Shown piece after piece: positions 14,801-22,279 of a stretch of 64,000 nt of DNA. The position numbers were made by a program, and so were the translations under genes. The DNA lies in the NCBI RefSeq assembly GCF_932274485.2, contig NC_065886.2, positions 30,615,501-30,679,500 of the forward strand, read 5' to 3'. The notes beneath the pieces were generated by a model. The model had not been told where the DNA came from, made no database searches, and saw nothing but the letters and a program-made list of their open reading frames with translations. Each line of letters opens with the position of its first letter. Position 1 is the stretch's first letter. Origin of the DNA: Patella vulgata (taxonomy: Eukaryota > Mollusca > Gastropoda > Patellidae).

Positions 14801-17800
14801 AATTTCTAGCAGATTGAATGGAGCTAATGTGATCACTTCCAATACGAATGGGGTGCCTATCTAATGATGAAACACATGATTTTGAGCCAATGGTCATGTA
14901 CTCTGTTTTGTCAGAATTCAGTTTAAGAAAGTTTGCAGTCATCCATACTCTAATGCTCTCAATGCATCGTTCCAACTGCTGTTGTTTGTCTGGAATATCA
15001 CATGGTGGTCCTAGATACAGTTGAATGTCGTCTGCAAAAAGATGGTAGTCTGTAGATGATTTCACGAAGGGGAGAGGTATAGATAGTAAATAGAATTGGT
15101 CCCAAGACCGACCTTTGGGGAACAGCAAATTTACTTGGACTGGATTTGATTTAGCATTGTCTACACATACAATCTGATTACGATTAGATAAGTATGATTG
15201 AATACGTTTTATTGCAGAGTCAGATAATTTTAACCCATATCTGAGTCTGTGAATTAAAATATGATGATCAATAGTGTCGAATGCTGCAGATAGATCAAGC
15301 AAAACAAACAATTTGACACACTTGTTGTCCATACCACGCAATAAGTCATTACTCACTCTGACTAGTGCAGTTTCACAACTATGAATGACTCGATATGCGA
15401 ACTGAAATGGTTCTGAGAGATTCTCATAAGTTAGATGTTCTTTGAGTTGTTCAGAAATAACTTTCTCGATGACTTCCGAAACAAACGACAAATTTAAAAC
15501 TGGTCGGTAGTTTTTAAGATAATCTGGATCAAGGTTTAACTTCTTTAGTATTACTTTTGAAAAAGTCAGAGAAAACCTCTGGTAGGGTATTTTTGTCGGA
15601 ACATGATGAGTACTTATCTCCGGGAGAGTCTTTTGTAAGGTTATTGAAAGTTTGAAACAGTGTTTTAGAGTTACTGAGCTTGGTTATGAGATCTTGGAGA
15701 TATTAATTTTGGTTGATCTTAATTCAGATGAGTACTGGTTACGTTTACACTTGTATATTTGACAGTATACTTCTAAACCTGACCTTCGCCAGTTGGTTTC
15801 GGCACTCCGACACTGGTGTTTTAAAGTTAAAAGGGAATCATTGAACCATTTACTGTAGGGTCTGATGGTAACAGTGCGCTTAAGGGGAGCATGTCTGACA
15901 ATTCAAGTAAATGAATGTCACTAGATAAGGGAAAACGAGAAAAATAGAAATAGTCCGTACATTCCATTGTTTTTATTCATTCTATACCTAATAAAAACAT
16001 GGTAATGCACAGACCTTTTCTATTTTTCACGTAGCAATGATCTCTGAGTTAAAATTATATTTGGAACGTGTTTAACCATTGTCCTTTAAGTGGTTTTCTA
16101 CATGTATATTATGGTCTTGGTACTAAGTGCCGTTTAAGCAATACATTGGCTAAAATGATATTCCGGGTTAAAATGACATGAAATAGGGCTTAACTTTTCT
16201 GCACCGATTGGGCGTCGCTGGTTAGATGTGGAAAGTACACAGTCAAAAAACTCACCACATCCAACGTATGACGCATATCCCCTTCTGCTACACATTTTAT
16301 TAGCCTTGTGATCTTGTATTGTCTCTGGTTATATTTTTAATTCCCTTCTTTTGACTAGGACTCACGTTGTGAGTTCATTTTTATCTCGGCCATAATGACG
16401 TTTATCTACCAGGAACAACAATGCAACAGTTCGTTTCTACATTTTTTATCAAGCACTGGATACATAGGGCATCAGCATAGATTACAATAAAGTCATTCTC
16501 TACTCCCTTAACCCCACCATTTCGCAGAACGAGTTAACTGACAGAAACCCTACATCATATGACTCTCCTACGACTTAACCGGGTCTACTCAATCCAGATG
16601 GTATCTCTTGAACCTCAACATTTGCTCCCAACAAATCTACACGGAATCGGCATTCTCCTCTCTAAGAATCTACAGGGTGTCTCCTCTCTCTCTCTATGCT
16701 TGTCTAAAGTCTATATGTATGGAAGCCTATTATTTTATTAATATCTCGATCTATATGTTACGGAAAATTTTATGCAGCCGTCAGTAATGAGATATTAATA
16801 AAATAATCGCCATCATTACTAGACTCTATCACACAGACATTTTTGTTAACGGGAATTGCGCGTATTCAAATGTGACCTGCAAGGCAGAGACTACAACAAC
16901 TTCCTAGGCGAAAAGTAGAAAAGTCGAAAAGTCGACAGTACGACAGATCATAGGTCGCTAATAGCGCAGTGTGTTAATTTCTAATTTCTACTTTTCGAGT
17001 TGCATTTTGGCTTGTATAGCGTGTTGGCGCCTTCTTACTGACATCAATAAATACAAAAATATGACTAAGTCGAAAGTCGACAAGACGGTATACAAGCCAA
17101 AATGCAAGTCGAAAAGTAGAAATTAAGAAAAAACGGGGGGCGCTATTATCGCGGTGTGTTATTTCTTAATTTCCTATTTTCGAGTTGATTTTGGCTTGTA
17201 TACCGTCTTGTCGCCTCACATTTTGTCGTAACTTCTACTTTTCGACTTTTCGACTTTCGTGTTCTGAAGAGGCGAAAAGTAGAAATTATGAATGGTAGTT
17301 ACAGGCTTCCATATATATGACTTAAATCAGTCTTATAACATTGACTATGTCCTCGAGACAGTTCTGTCAATTATTTAATTGGACAAATATTACGTAATTA
17401 ATGATGATGATTGGTTACTAAGCTTAATGACGTCCCAAACAACCCTTATGTGGACAGTAGTAACTTTCCACCAAGAGGTTTAGATGTGTTATTTTGTTAT
17501 TAACTCAGAATTAAATTATCACTGCTTTTATATAAAAACCTATCACTCATTCAATTTGAGTGCGTGAGATATGGCTTTTCTACAATATGTGACCCCAATA
17601 GTTAATTAAAGATATAATATAATATTATTATACATGTTTATGACGTGAGAGAGCGTTGGTTTCAGTTTATAAAAATTTCACCGACAAATGCCCCAGCTCT
17701 ATTTGGACTAAGACTAGTAATTATTTCCCCTTATTTCATGATGGACGAATGTAGTGCGAGTTATAAATAGACAATTTTTCCCTTAATTTTTTTCTCCCCT

Positions 17801-19467
17801 CTTCCTGCATTTTTGGGTTGACTTTTTGGTCTAGAATTGGAGAAAAGGGATCAAATTTGCAATTTCATAGCAGTTTTGGGTAATACTGATGATATTACAG
17901 CGGAGGGATAGGGGGTGTAAAGTGTCTTTCTGCAGAGCAATCATTGTGTCGGAAGTGAGATTTTCACCCCTGTCAACTTCAAATCCGTGTAGCAAAAAAT
18001 CTAAACGGTCAACCCCCTACAAAATTATGATGAGGAGATTGCCAAATGTTGTCCCCATTGTGCCTATAAAGATTGGAACCAACGGAATGTTGAGCAAAAA
18101 GCTACAGCCTGTGATGTTACAGTCATTTAACATTGAAGTCAATGGGCAAATAATTGCTAGTCTGAGTCCATTTATTCTTAAGTCAAAGGCAATGAGTAAT
18201 CTCCCCTTGATAATCTTAGTCCATGTAATAGTTAACATTATATAAAAATAGGAACGTGTGCATACCCGTAACAGCTAGATTCACGTCTTTTTTTTCAGAA
18301 CCTAATCTACTTATATAAACTGCTGTATCCACCATTGTAACGTTGTACATAGTCAGGGTAACTCTCTCTGTGGTTCTATCAATCCGGTATTTGTCATTAC
18401 TTTCCACCCTTAGTTCTTCGTGTGAGTTTTGAGACTATAACAACAAAGTATTTGAATATATTTTCTATGTAGTTTGGGCTATTTTGTTTTAATCCGTTGA
18501 AACGGTGATGTTTGGATTCGCCCTCGTTAGAGTAATCACCAGTTGGTACATTAATTTATCAGAGGTCAGAACCCGAGTCCCGACTTACGACTCGGCTTGA
18601 AATATTTATTGAAACCCGTGACTCGACTTAAAATATTTATTGCGACTCCAGACTCGACTCGGACTCGACAATCGTGTGGCGACTCACGACTTAAAAGAGC
18701 TTAGGATTCCAATTGCGGCGAGGGGATATAACACTAACTTAACTTATTTGCCATGAATTGCTGACTCATTTGATGAACTGGCCACTTGGAACTCGACTCT
18801 CCAATATAACATACGCTCATTAACATATAAAATATTTAAATATGTCTACTAACCTTGGCGACTGATGCTCTGGTAGCTTTCCCGGGCCATTCCCAAATTA
18901 GTTCTGCATTACAACCAACTACTGATGATACAAATCGTTTTGTGTCGGGATTTTGATTTCCTCCGACCTCGTAACCTACATTTATACAAAAGCATAAAAG
19001 TTTGCATTTTAACAGTGGAACCTTTTTTGTAGATCCGGAAATTAGCCGCTCGCCAAAAATATCAAGCACAAATTCAGGCTCTGTCGAATTATTTGGATTT
19101 GTTTTAACTCGTTCTTAAGCGCGGTACAGAAAAGTATTTGAATACTATTCGAATAACTGAGGCGATTAAAATATAAAATTTATAGATATTGCGAATCTTT
19201 GAAATCATTATATGTTTTTATTTATTTGTTTATTTTTTTTTACATTGGCTGGTTTCATTGAATTAATATATTATATTAATAATAGCAGACTAAACAGGTA
19301 GAAATCCATCCGTTTCCGTTAACACCGAAAAAGGAATAGTTTAACATCAGATCTGAGAGCCTGGAAAAACTATTCGAATTCAACTACGTGTGTGAACGCT
19401 ATGACTTACCTTGACACAAGAGGATTAATACTAAAAACGAAAGGACTTCGCTCCACGCCATGACCAT
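1..19467 (-). CDS. GENE 1: Ig-type receptor with one membrane helix and seven cytoplasmic CARD-like domains (3' end outside window)
   Basis: The multi-exon gene was assembled by hand. Exons, from 5' to 3' on the minus strand: 19467-19410, 18975-18854, 18434-18266, 13390-13248, 12518-12302, 10100-9961, 9231-9021, 7934-7801, 7178-6941, 6435-6307, 5734-5708, 5033-4734, 4521-4225, 3966-3670, 3261-2962, 2535-2236, 1933-1643, 1040-747 and 61-1 (open). Cumulative length gives the correct phase at every junction: phase 1 between domains, phase 0 inside each split Ig domain. Order of parts: signal peptide, four Ig-like domains, membrane helix, basic microexon, seven CARD-like domains. CARDs are death-fold modules that join homotypically to build signalling assemblies such as those of RAIDD, RIG-I/MAVS and caspase-recruiting adaptors. 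This product would therefore place an oligomeric CARD platform under the membrane. Ligand and partners are unknown. Exact splice choices are inferred and alternative splicing is likely possible. No symbol is assigned. Confidence 0.82.
261..329 (+). mobile_element. MITE family A, short deletion derivative
   Basis: About 70 bp with both family ends (TATGCAAGAGCTAAATTGCC and TAAATCTTACATAATGCACC) and TTAA at each side; the middle is missing. Confidence 0.6.
465..621. repeat. 31-bp tandem repeat, about 5 copies
   Basis: Unit ATTGGAGCAGATACTGCCAA plus 11 more bases; the middle copies are nearly identical and the outer ones drift. It lies in the last visible GENE 1 intron. Confidence 0.85.
747..1040 (-). 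CDS. GENE 1 exon 18: CARD-like domain 7
   Basis: The exon is 294 nt, phase 1-1, with acceptor ccttctag and donor ACAG|GTAAAT. It starts D-I-S-R-L-E-K-M, then HYEIW. Core: GAIKLIDILGYRGKDILPKI then CGLFEVAVELETG. A MITE copy begins about 28 bp upstream of the acceptor. Confidence 0.8.
1068..1384 (-). mobile_element. MITE family A copy in GENE 1 intron
   Basis: Ends CACATTATGGAAGATTAGAT and TTGCATAATGTAGG match the family. It sits between CARD exons 6 and 7, close to the exon 18 acceptor. Confidence 0.7.
1497..1583. repeat. 29-bp tandem repeat, 3 copies
   Basis: Unit begins AGGATGGTGTATTATCACTG. It lies in an intron, between a MITE and CARD exon 6. Confidence 0.85.
1643..1933 (-). CDS. GENE 1 exon 17: CARD-like domain 6
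   Basis: The exon is 291 nt, phase 1-1, with acceptor tttcag. It starts D-I-N-R-R-E-R-M, then HFKIW. Core: CAKKLVDMLDKRGKDALPEI then CGLTEVATKLTTG. It is among the closest to the CARD consensus (compare the L-L-D-I-L-x-x-R-G stretch of RAIDD). Confidence 0.8.
2236..2535 (-). CDS. GENE 1 exon 16: CARD-like domain 5
   Basis: The exon is 300 nt, phase 1-1, with acceptor tttacag. It starts D-L-S-R-R-V-R-M, then HYKIW. Core: GAEKLENILCNRGENVLPGI then CGLFDVVERLKKG. A decayed 20-bp tandem repeat lies in the intron just upstream of the acceptor. Confidence 0.79.
2560..2790. repeat. Degenerate ~20-bp tandem repeat
   Basis: Repeats of the type ATGGTCTTGAAAGGATTTCA, about 10 diverged copies, next to the acceptor of CARD exon 16. 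It keeps a frame open upstream of that exon by chance. Confidence 0.7.
2962..3261 (-). CDS. GENE 1 exon 15: CARD-like domain 4
   Basis: The exon is 300 nt, phase 1-1, with acceptor gatttcag. It starts D-L-R-R-T-G-R-M, then DYRVW. Core: GAVKLVDILSERGEDVLGKI then CGFTNVADELKKG. Confidence 0.8.
3670..3966 (-). CDS. GENE 1 exon 14: CARD-like domain 3 (divergent)
   Basis: The exon is 297 nt, phase 1-1, with donor ATGG|GTAAGT. It starts D-G-E-P-M, lacking the basic leader seen in the others. Core: GAYKLVDMVCSCGESVLPKI. It has an altered helix 5-6 linker (NDPNLALSEV) where the others have CGL. It is the most diverged member of the array. Confidence 0.76.
4225..4521 (-). CDS. GENE 1 exon 13: CARD-like domain 2
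   Basis: The exon is 297 nt, phase 1-1, with acceptor aaacag and donor GTAG|GTAAGA. It starts D-F-E-R-N-E-R-M and has DYKLW. Core: GAIKLVNILCQRGRDVLPKI then CGLHKIERA. The C-terminal helix differs from its sisters. Confidence 0.78.
4734..5033 (-). CDS. GENE 1 exon 12: CARD-like domain 1
   Basis: The exon is 300 nt, phase 1-1. It begins D-L-L-P-V-G-F-M and has H-Y-R-V-W near the start, as in the other six. Helix 4-6 region: SAIQLMDLLVKQGENVLPKI then CGLKTIGHKLETG. This matches the CARD pattern L-x-D-x-L-x-x-x-G around helices 4 and 5. Confidence 0.78.
5098..5245 (+). mobile_element. SINE family B fragments
   Basis: It contains the family B pieces GGCCTGGCAAGGGAAAC, TAGTCGTTCGGATGG and GTGCACGTAAAAG. 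Internal deletions and a poly-G run precede it. Confidence 0.5.
5708..5734 (-). CDS. GENE 1 exon 11: 27-nt microexon, stop-transfer basic segment
   Basis: This symmetric phase 1-1 microexon lies between acceptor atttacag and donor GAG|GTAAGA. Joined in phase it reads KYRTKKKDG right after the membrane helix, a basic stop-transfer sequence. Skipping it would keep the frame but remove most of the positive charge. Confidence 0.66.
5805..6105 (-). mobile_element. SINE family A with GT/GA simple repeat
   Basis: A (GT)n-(GA)n tract at 5805-5862 is the SINE tail. The body then runs through CACAAACTAGGTCATTTCGG, GAAAACCCACGAGGCTGGA and a diverged tRNA-like head. It lies in the GENE 1 intron between exons 10 and 11, downstream of the membrane exon. 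Confidence 0.7.
6307..6435 (-). CDS. GENE 1 exon 10: juxtamembrane segment and membrane helix
   Basis: The acceptor is tatttcag and the donor AA|GTACGT, both phase 1. A short acidic stalk (DKEEDSLSAG) leads to a strongly hydrophobic run, HIAAIVVVPIVIIGIFCLVL, then YLL. This is the single transmembrane segment. It separates the Ig exons from the CARD exons and so fixes the topology as extracellular Ig and cytoplasmic CARD. Confidence 0.82.
6750..6930 (-). mobile_element. SINE family B fragment
   Basis: It begins with the common 3' motif TAGGGTTTAACGTTCTTCTG and continues with TGCGGCCTATTCTTATTTAG and CACTGACAAGGGGAAACCAC. It ends just before GENE 1 exon 9. Confidence 0.55.
6941..7178 (-). CDS. 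GENE 1 exon 9: second half of Ig domain 4
   Basis: There is no internal ATG, but the frame is open for the whole exon between acceptor ttgtacag and donor GAAG|GTAGTG. The E-F segment reads ITLSLLNTTKDDFSYKYYVC. The F-strand Cys is present. A SINE fragment begins only about 15 bp beyond the donor. Confidence 0.74.
7440..7775 (-). mobile_element. SINE A inside a SINE B fragment
   Basis: Family B sequence (CAGTACGGCCTACTATTTTA) is interrupted near 7555 by family A (GGCACAAACTAGGTCATTTT to ACTCAATGACAGACCTTA). Family B then resumes (GGGCCTCGGGTTTCCGTCAC). Nested in the GENE 1 intron 8/9. Confidence 0.55.
7801..7934 (-). CDS. GENE 1 exon 8: first half of Ig domain 4
   Basis: Acceptor atttcag, phase 1; donor GAGAG|GTATGT, phase 0. 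The motif ENITFVWSFRYKFPVLW repeats the family pattern with Trp at the B-strand Cys position. Confidence 0.75.
7935..9020. other. GENE 1 intron without further recognisable genes
   Basis: AT-rich intron with short SINE 3'-end fragments at about 8316-8347 and 8605-8655. No exon-like open frame with both splice sites was seen. Confidence 0.5.
9021..9231 (-). CDS. GENE 1 exon 7: second half of Ig domain 3
   Basis: Acceptor gattacag, phase 0; donor GAGT|GTAAGT, phase 1. The E-F region reads IIMTIKMVTNKDFDHFYECR followed by VFCG, so this domain keeps an F-strand Cys plus a second Cys four residues on. Confidence 0.75.
9582..9884. mobile_element. TTAA-flanked MITE (piggyBac-like ends)
   Basis: TTAA at 9582-9585 and 9881-9884 bounds a 295-bp element with ends CCCTTTCCCTGACAACTGGG and the inverse of CCCTTTCCCTTGCAAC. 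A second inner inverted repeat (CTGACAACTGGGTGTAA) is present. It is in the GENE 1 intron between exons 6 and 7. Confidence 0.75.
9961..10100 (-). CDS. GENE 1 exon 6: first half of Ig domain 3
   Basis: Acceptor gtttcag, phase 1; donor AAG|GTGAGT, phase 0. The half-domain contains YQPVELVWKYHSL, with the recurrent aliphatic-Trp B-strand motif in place of Cys. It pairs with exon 7. Confidence 0.76.
10101..11789. other. GENE 1 intron, AT-rich, no gene seen
   Basis: No exon, RNA gene or clear element is recognised. The sequence near 11020-11180 contains two similar stretches (CAAGTTATCCACTAA-like), suggesting a decayed local duplication. Confidence 0.4.
11790..12055 (+). repeat. Dispersed repeat family C
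   Basis: Shared with 29940-30185 and 38317-38376: AAGAAAACAAAATCACAATA, ACCGATAAATGATGGCGGT, CTTTGTAAATACTGACCGAA. Probably a decayed transposon; no coding sequence. Confidence 0.6.
12068..12187. repeat. Long hairpin-forming inverted repeat
   Basis: Arms read CTGAATTTATTTACATGCTA and CGTTTCGATACA, then their near-perfect reverse complement after about 10 bases. It lies about 115 bp past the GC donor of GENE 1 exon 5, so the pre-mRNA would fold here. Confidence 0.8.
12302..12518 (-). CDS. GENE 1 exon 5: second half of Ig domain 2, GC donor
   Basis: Acceptor ttacag, phase 0. The exon continues with TIRDTKIDDLKYIYNIEV, an F strand in which Cys is missing. The only junction that keeps frame and domain length is AAG|GCAAGT at 12302/12301, the usual consensus for rare GC-AG introns. 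Without it the frame runs on to a stop at about 12195. The last codons are therefore slightly less certain. Confidence 0.68.
12800..13195. mobile_element. SINE B (plus) abutting SINE A (minus)
   Basis: 12830-12950 has a tRNA-like head (GGTCTCGGGTTCGTTCCCAG) and the family B body. 12955-13195 is a family A copy in the other orientation, ending with ACTCAATAACAGACTTTATG and AACCATTCGGCCAC. Confidence 0.65.
13248..13390 (-). CDS. GENE 1 exon 4: first half of Ig domain 2
   Basis: Acceptor ttatag, phase 1; the exon ends in phase 0 at CCG|GTAGGT. The half-domain carries GEAMTLLWAFVTK, with Trp again at the B-strand Cys position. It begins D-F-R-W, like exon 6 (D-F-D-F-K-W). The long intron upstream holds a decayed LINE and a degenerate SINE lies just downstream. 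Confidence 0.74.
13690..13875. repeat. Fragment of the AACGAATAACG repeat family
   Basis: GGTAGTGTGAAGTTGCATCG matches the end of the 59.46-60.46 kb element, followed by AATAACGAATAACG and TTATTCG motifs. Confidence 0.5.
14135..15905 (-). mobile_element. Decayed CR1/L2-group LINE
   Basis: The main open stretch, 15491-14559, encodes reverse transcriptase: FQFAYRVIHSCETALV, FVLLDLSAAFDTIDHHILIH, YHLFADDIQLYLG, FLKLNSDKTEYMTIGSK. Upstream, 15905-15540 carries the linker before RT (WFNDSLLTLKHQCR, ETNWRRSGL). The GFRxxHS box has changed and the stretch after VNLLFPKG has lost the usual QGSVLGP, through a frameshift or small deletion. The 5' end and endonuclease are missing. The 3' end ends in an ATT-type microsatellite. 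It lies in the GENE 1 intron between exons 3 and 4. Confidence 0.82.
16905..17288. mobile_element. Palindrome-rich inverted-repeat element
   Basis: The motif AGGCGAAAAGTAGAAAAGTC and its inverse occur at both ends. Inner inverted pairs are built on GACGGTATACAAGCCAAAAT and AAGTCGAAAAGTAGAAATTA. It is non-coding, with several alternative hairpins possible. Confidence 0.65.
17880..18245. repeat. Dispersed repeat with related copy at 20.1-20.34 kb
   Basis: Shared pieces include GAGATTGCCAAATGTTGTCC with GAGGTTGCCATATGTTGCTC, and GTCAATGGGCAAATAATTGC with GTCAATGGGGGAAATTAATA. The open frame here is not supported as a gene. Confidence 0.45.
18266..18434 (-). CDS. GENE 1 exon 3: second half of Ig domain 1
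   Basis: The exon starts in phase 0 and ends in phase 1 (ACG G|GT). It encodes the E-F-G half with VTLTMYNVTMVDTAVYISRL, the usual D-x-A-x-Y signature of Ig V domains. The F-strand Cys is replaced by Ser, so the canonical disulfide cannot form. Two N-x-T sequons are not certain to be used. Confidence 0.76.
18560..18695. repeat. Degenerate GACTCG-rich tandem tract
   Basis: Repeated ACTCGACT-like units with AAATATTTATTG blocks; low-complexity filler in a GENE 1 intron. Confidence 0.6.
18854..18975 (-). CDS. GENE 1 exon 2: first half of Ig domain 1
   Basis: The exon has an acceptor after a pyrimidine-rich stretch and ends in phase 0 at AAG|GTTAGT. It encodes the A-C strand half with the motif VVGCNAELIWEW. 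At 122 nt it is exactly as long as exon 2 of GENE 2, whose motif is VVVGCTAELVW, so the two are paralogous. A Trp occupies the place usually taken by the B-strand Cys. Confidence 0.78.
19410..19467 (-). CDS. GENE 1 exon 1: signal peptide
   Basis: The exon starts at the ATG at 19467-19465 and encodes about 19 residues (MVMAWSEVLSFLVLILLCQ), a short n-region followed by a hydrophobic core, as in a secretory signal. It ends at a consensus donor (AAG|GTAAGT) in phase 1, matching the next exon. A nearby upstream ATG is in another frame. The 5' UTR and promoter were not identified. Confidence 0.8.
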
Positions 19468-19724
19468 GCTTTGGGCAATACCATTAATTACAAAAAACAC
19501 CAATTACTGGCCTCGTAAAACTGTATCAATATGGACAAACAAACTGTATTAGAATGAAAATCTTTTAAAGAATTAATAAAGCTTCACGTATGCTCGTTCT
19601 AGAACACCGAATACCACTTCCCACTTGGAAAGTTCACATAGCTAAATAATGTTTGTTGATCCGTCTTTATCGTATGGGGGTGGGGGGTGATTAACGAACA
19701 CGTGCACGTATAATCATAGCCTTG

Positions 19725-20086
19725 TTTGAGTTAAGTTACAATTTCATATTTTCTAAGAAAGTCAAAACATAATTATTTCTATGTATTTTGCTCAATATGT
19801 TGTCAACTCACTATTATACGATCATAGGTGTCATTCTCACACTTAAAACTCATTTACACCGGAAATAATAACACAATTACCCCCAATTACCTCCCTTGTT
19901 TTCTATTCTCCACCATGGAGTAGCTATCCTCAAACGTTTGAATTTCTCAACTGGCAATAGTGAATTATAGGATAAATAGGATTATTCTTTAACAAGGTAG
20001 GACTGTTTATAGATACCATCTATTTTAAGGCTTTATTTTAATAAATTTTAAAAATATAACGTAAAAATATGAAATTGCATCTTTAA
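19725..20086 (-). mobile_element. MITE family B copy
   Basis: About 350 bp, reverse complement of 54472-54824. Shared AAGTCAAAACATAATTATTT, CAATTACCTCCCTTGTTTTC, CAAACGTTTGAA and TAAAATATAACG-like ends. The ends are loosely inverted around TTTAAAG. Confidence 0.6.
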
Positions 20087-20558
20087 GAGGTTGGAAAGGT
20101 TGAAATGTAGAATGGACAGTTGCATGTTTACGTCTATGTTATTTCCTGTTTGTTTGACTAAAAGTTTTCCATGGTGAACCTCATACCTGCTTTAGAGCAA
20201 GAGGTTGCCATATGTTGCTCCATCTGTGGCAGAAAGCGTTCAACCCCACGAAAATGTTTTGGAAAGTTATAGTCAGTCAATGAGACGAGAACTAAGATTA
20301 AAGTCAATGGGGGAAATTAATAGTGATCTGTGGCCATTTTAGTAAAACGCCTGAAAAGGTACAACACTAATCAGCACATACATAGGTCAGTAAGTAGAGG
20401 GTTAAAGTTGATACCCATAGCCAGGAAAAAAATAATAGGTCTAAAAATAAGTGTTGTCGGTCTCAAATTATACATCGGCGACTAAATGAATAATGAGATA
20501 AACGAACAATGCCGAAATAAATGGGAAAATCCCAAATACTAAATATATATTGTACGCG

Positions 20559-22279
20559 CTACACTGTAAATAATATTTGTGTATTTTTACCGTAAATTGA
20601 CTGGCAGAAAGTTGCCAGTAAAATGACTGTAACACTGACTTGTAAATTTACATCTAAGCGGTAGATTTAGATTTAAAAGTGTAAAATAACTTTGATGTGA
20701 ATTTGCATTGTGCCTGTAAATAGAAAGTAAGGTAAATTTACATTCACTCTATATTTACACTGTGGTTGTAAATTCACCTCAAAGTTATCTTACACTCACT
20801 GTAAATTTACACTGAAGTTGTAAATTTACCTCAAAGTTACACTCACTGTAAATTTACGTGGTGTATGTAAATCTAAATCTACCATTTAGGGGTACATTTA
20901 CAAGTCAGTGTTAAAATACAGTGATTTTACTAGCAACTTTCTGTCAGTCATTTTACGGTAAAAATACAATTTGAAGCATATATTTACGTGAAATATACCT
21001 TGAAAGGGTGACATTTTTTTAAAAGGGAATGTGTTTGTCCCCACTCGGCTAAGTAGTCCTAGGGTCGATCCTGGTGAACACATAAAGTTTTGCGGACCTT
21101 TCAGCCGAGCATGTAAAACCTCATTCGACAATGGAAAGAAATTAAATAAAATGGGGTTTAACGACAAAATGTCCCACAACCCAATGTATGGCATATCACT
21201 GTCCCCATACGCCTGTTAGGTGCATTCACATTTTGAATAACCTATTTCTCTAAAATAGACTAATCTGAATGACATAACAGTACATATTTTGCACAAAATT
21301 CGATATGTGGTCGAAGGGGAAAAACCGATTTGACAGTAAATTTACAATTTGTTGTAAAAATACTATTTCAAGTGGCATTTCTGTTAATATACAGCTCACA
21401 TAATGTAAAATGACATATGATTGTATTTCTACTTTACGTTTGATGTAATCCTACATGTGGCCAAAGAGGGAATAACCGATGTGGTCACTATTTGACAGTT
21501 AATTTACAATTTGCTGTAAAAATTATAATTCAAATAGCATTTCTGTTAATATACAGTTTACATAAAGTAAACTGACATAATATGGTTGTATTTCTACATT
21601 ACGTTTGATATAATATTACTTAAGCCTTGTATTCATATGCATTTAAGATATTCCAAATCGGACACTGTATTTTAAGTATACTTATAACTGTAAATATATA
21701 TATACGTTTAACAGTTTAATAGGGATCTTTTACGTGCACGCCAATGTGTACACAGAACCTCGGTGTTCCGTCCCATCTGAACAACTAGACAGCTATTCTT
21801 GTCCGGCCTGCATCGCTGGCAAGGGGGAACCACAACGGAAAATCTGGATGAACTTTCTCGGCCAAAGCTGCAGGTATCGAACACTCGACCTCCAGGCTAG
21901 CGAGCCAGCGTCTTAAACACTTAGCCACCGAGACCCCCCCCCTCATAAGTGGACTATAGACGAAAAGTAATGAAGCCTTAAAAGGTATATATATATATAT
22001 CAATGTTAAAGTTCTAAAAAGGTGTACAATTACACGTTTCCTGTAAATTGTACACAAATCCCGTGTTCAAACATGTTTGAATAGTAGAATTACCCATTAA
22101 AACAGTTAAACTACACTTTTATGGTTAATTTACTAATTTGTTTTACAGTAATCTCATGTTACCGCGCTAATATACAGTAAATTTATAGTATAAAAACATG
22201 CAGTGGTATTTTTACAGCGTTATGTTAAAGAAATTACATAGTTTTCACTGTAATTTTACATTTAATTTTAACAGTGTAG
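20559..22279. mobile_element. Large inverted-repeat element with nested palindromes
   Basis: It begins CTACACTGTAAA and ends with the inverse (ACAGTGTAG). Inside, 20580-20975 is a long imperfect palindrome around TAAATTTAC motifs. 21330-21440 and 21490-21610 are direct repeats (TTGACAGT, AATATACAG, GTAAAATGACAT). A SINE B sits at about 21715-21945. No transposase was seen. Confidence 0.55.
21715..21945 (-). mobile_element. SINE family B copy
   Basis: tRNA-like head at the right end, reading on the minus strand CTCGGTGGCTAAGTG and a B-box-like GTGTTCGATACC. The body (GGCAAGGGGGAACCACAACG, TTTACGTGCACGCCAATGTG) follows. It is nested in the 1.7-kb element. Confidence 0.7.

Noticed and set aside
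17889-18245. 118-codon plus-strand frame
   Set aside because: Overlaps a dispersed repeat with a copy at 20.1 kb and runs against GENE 1; no domain recognised.
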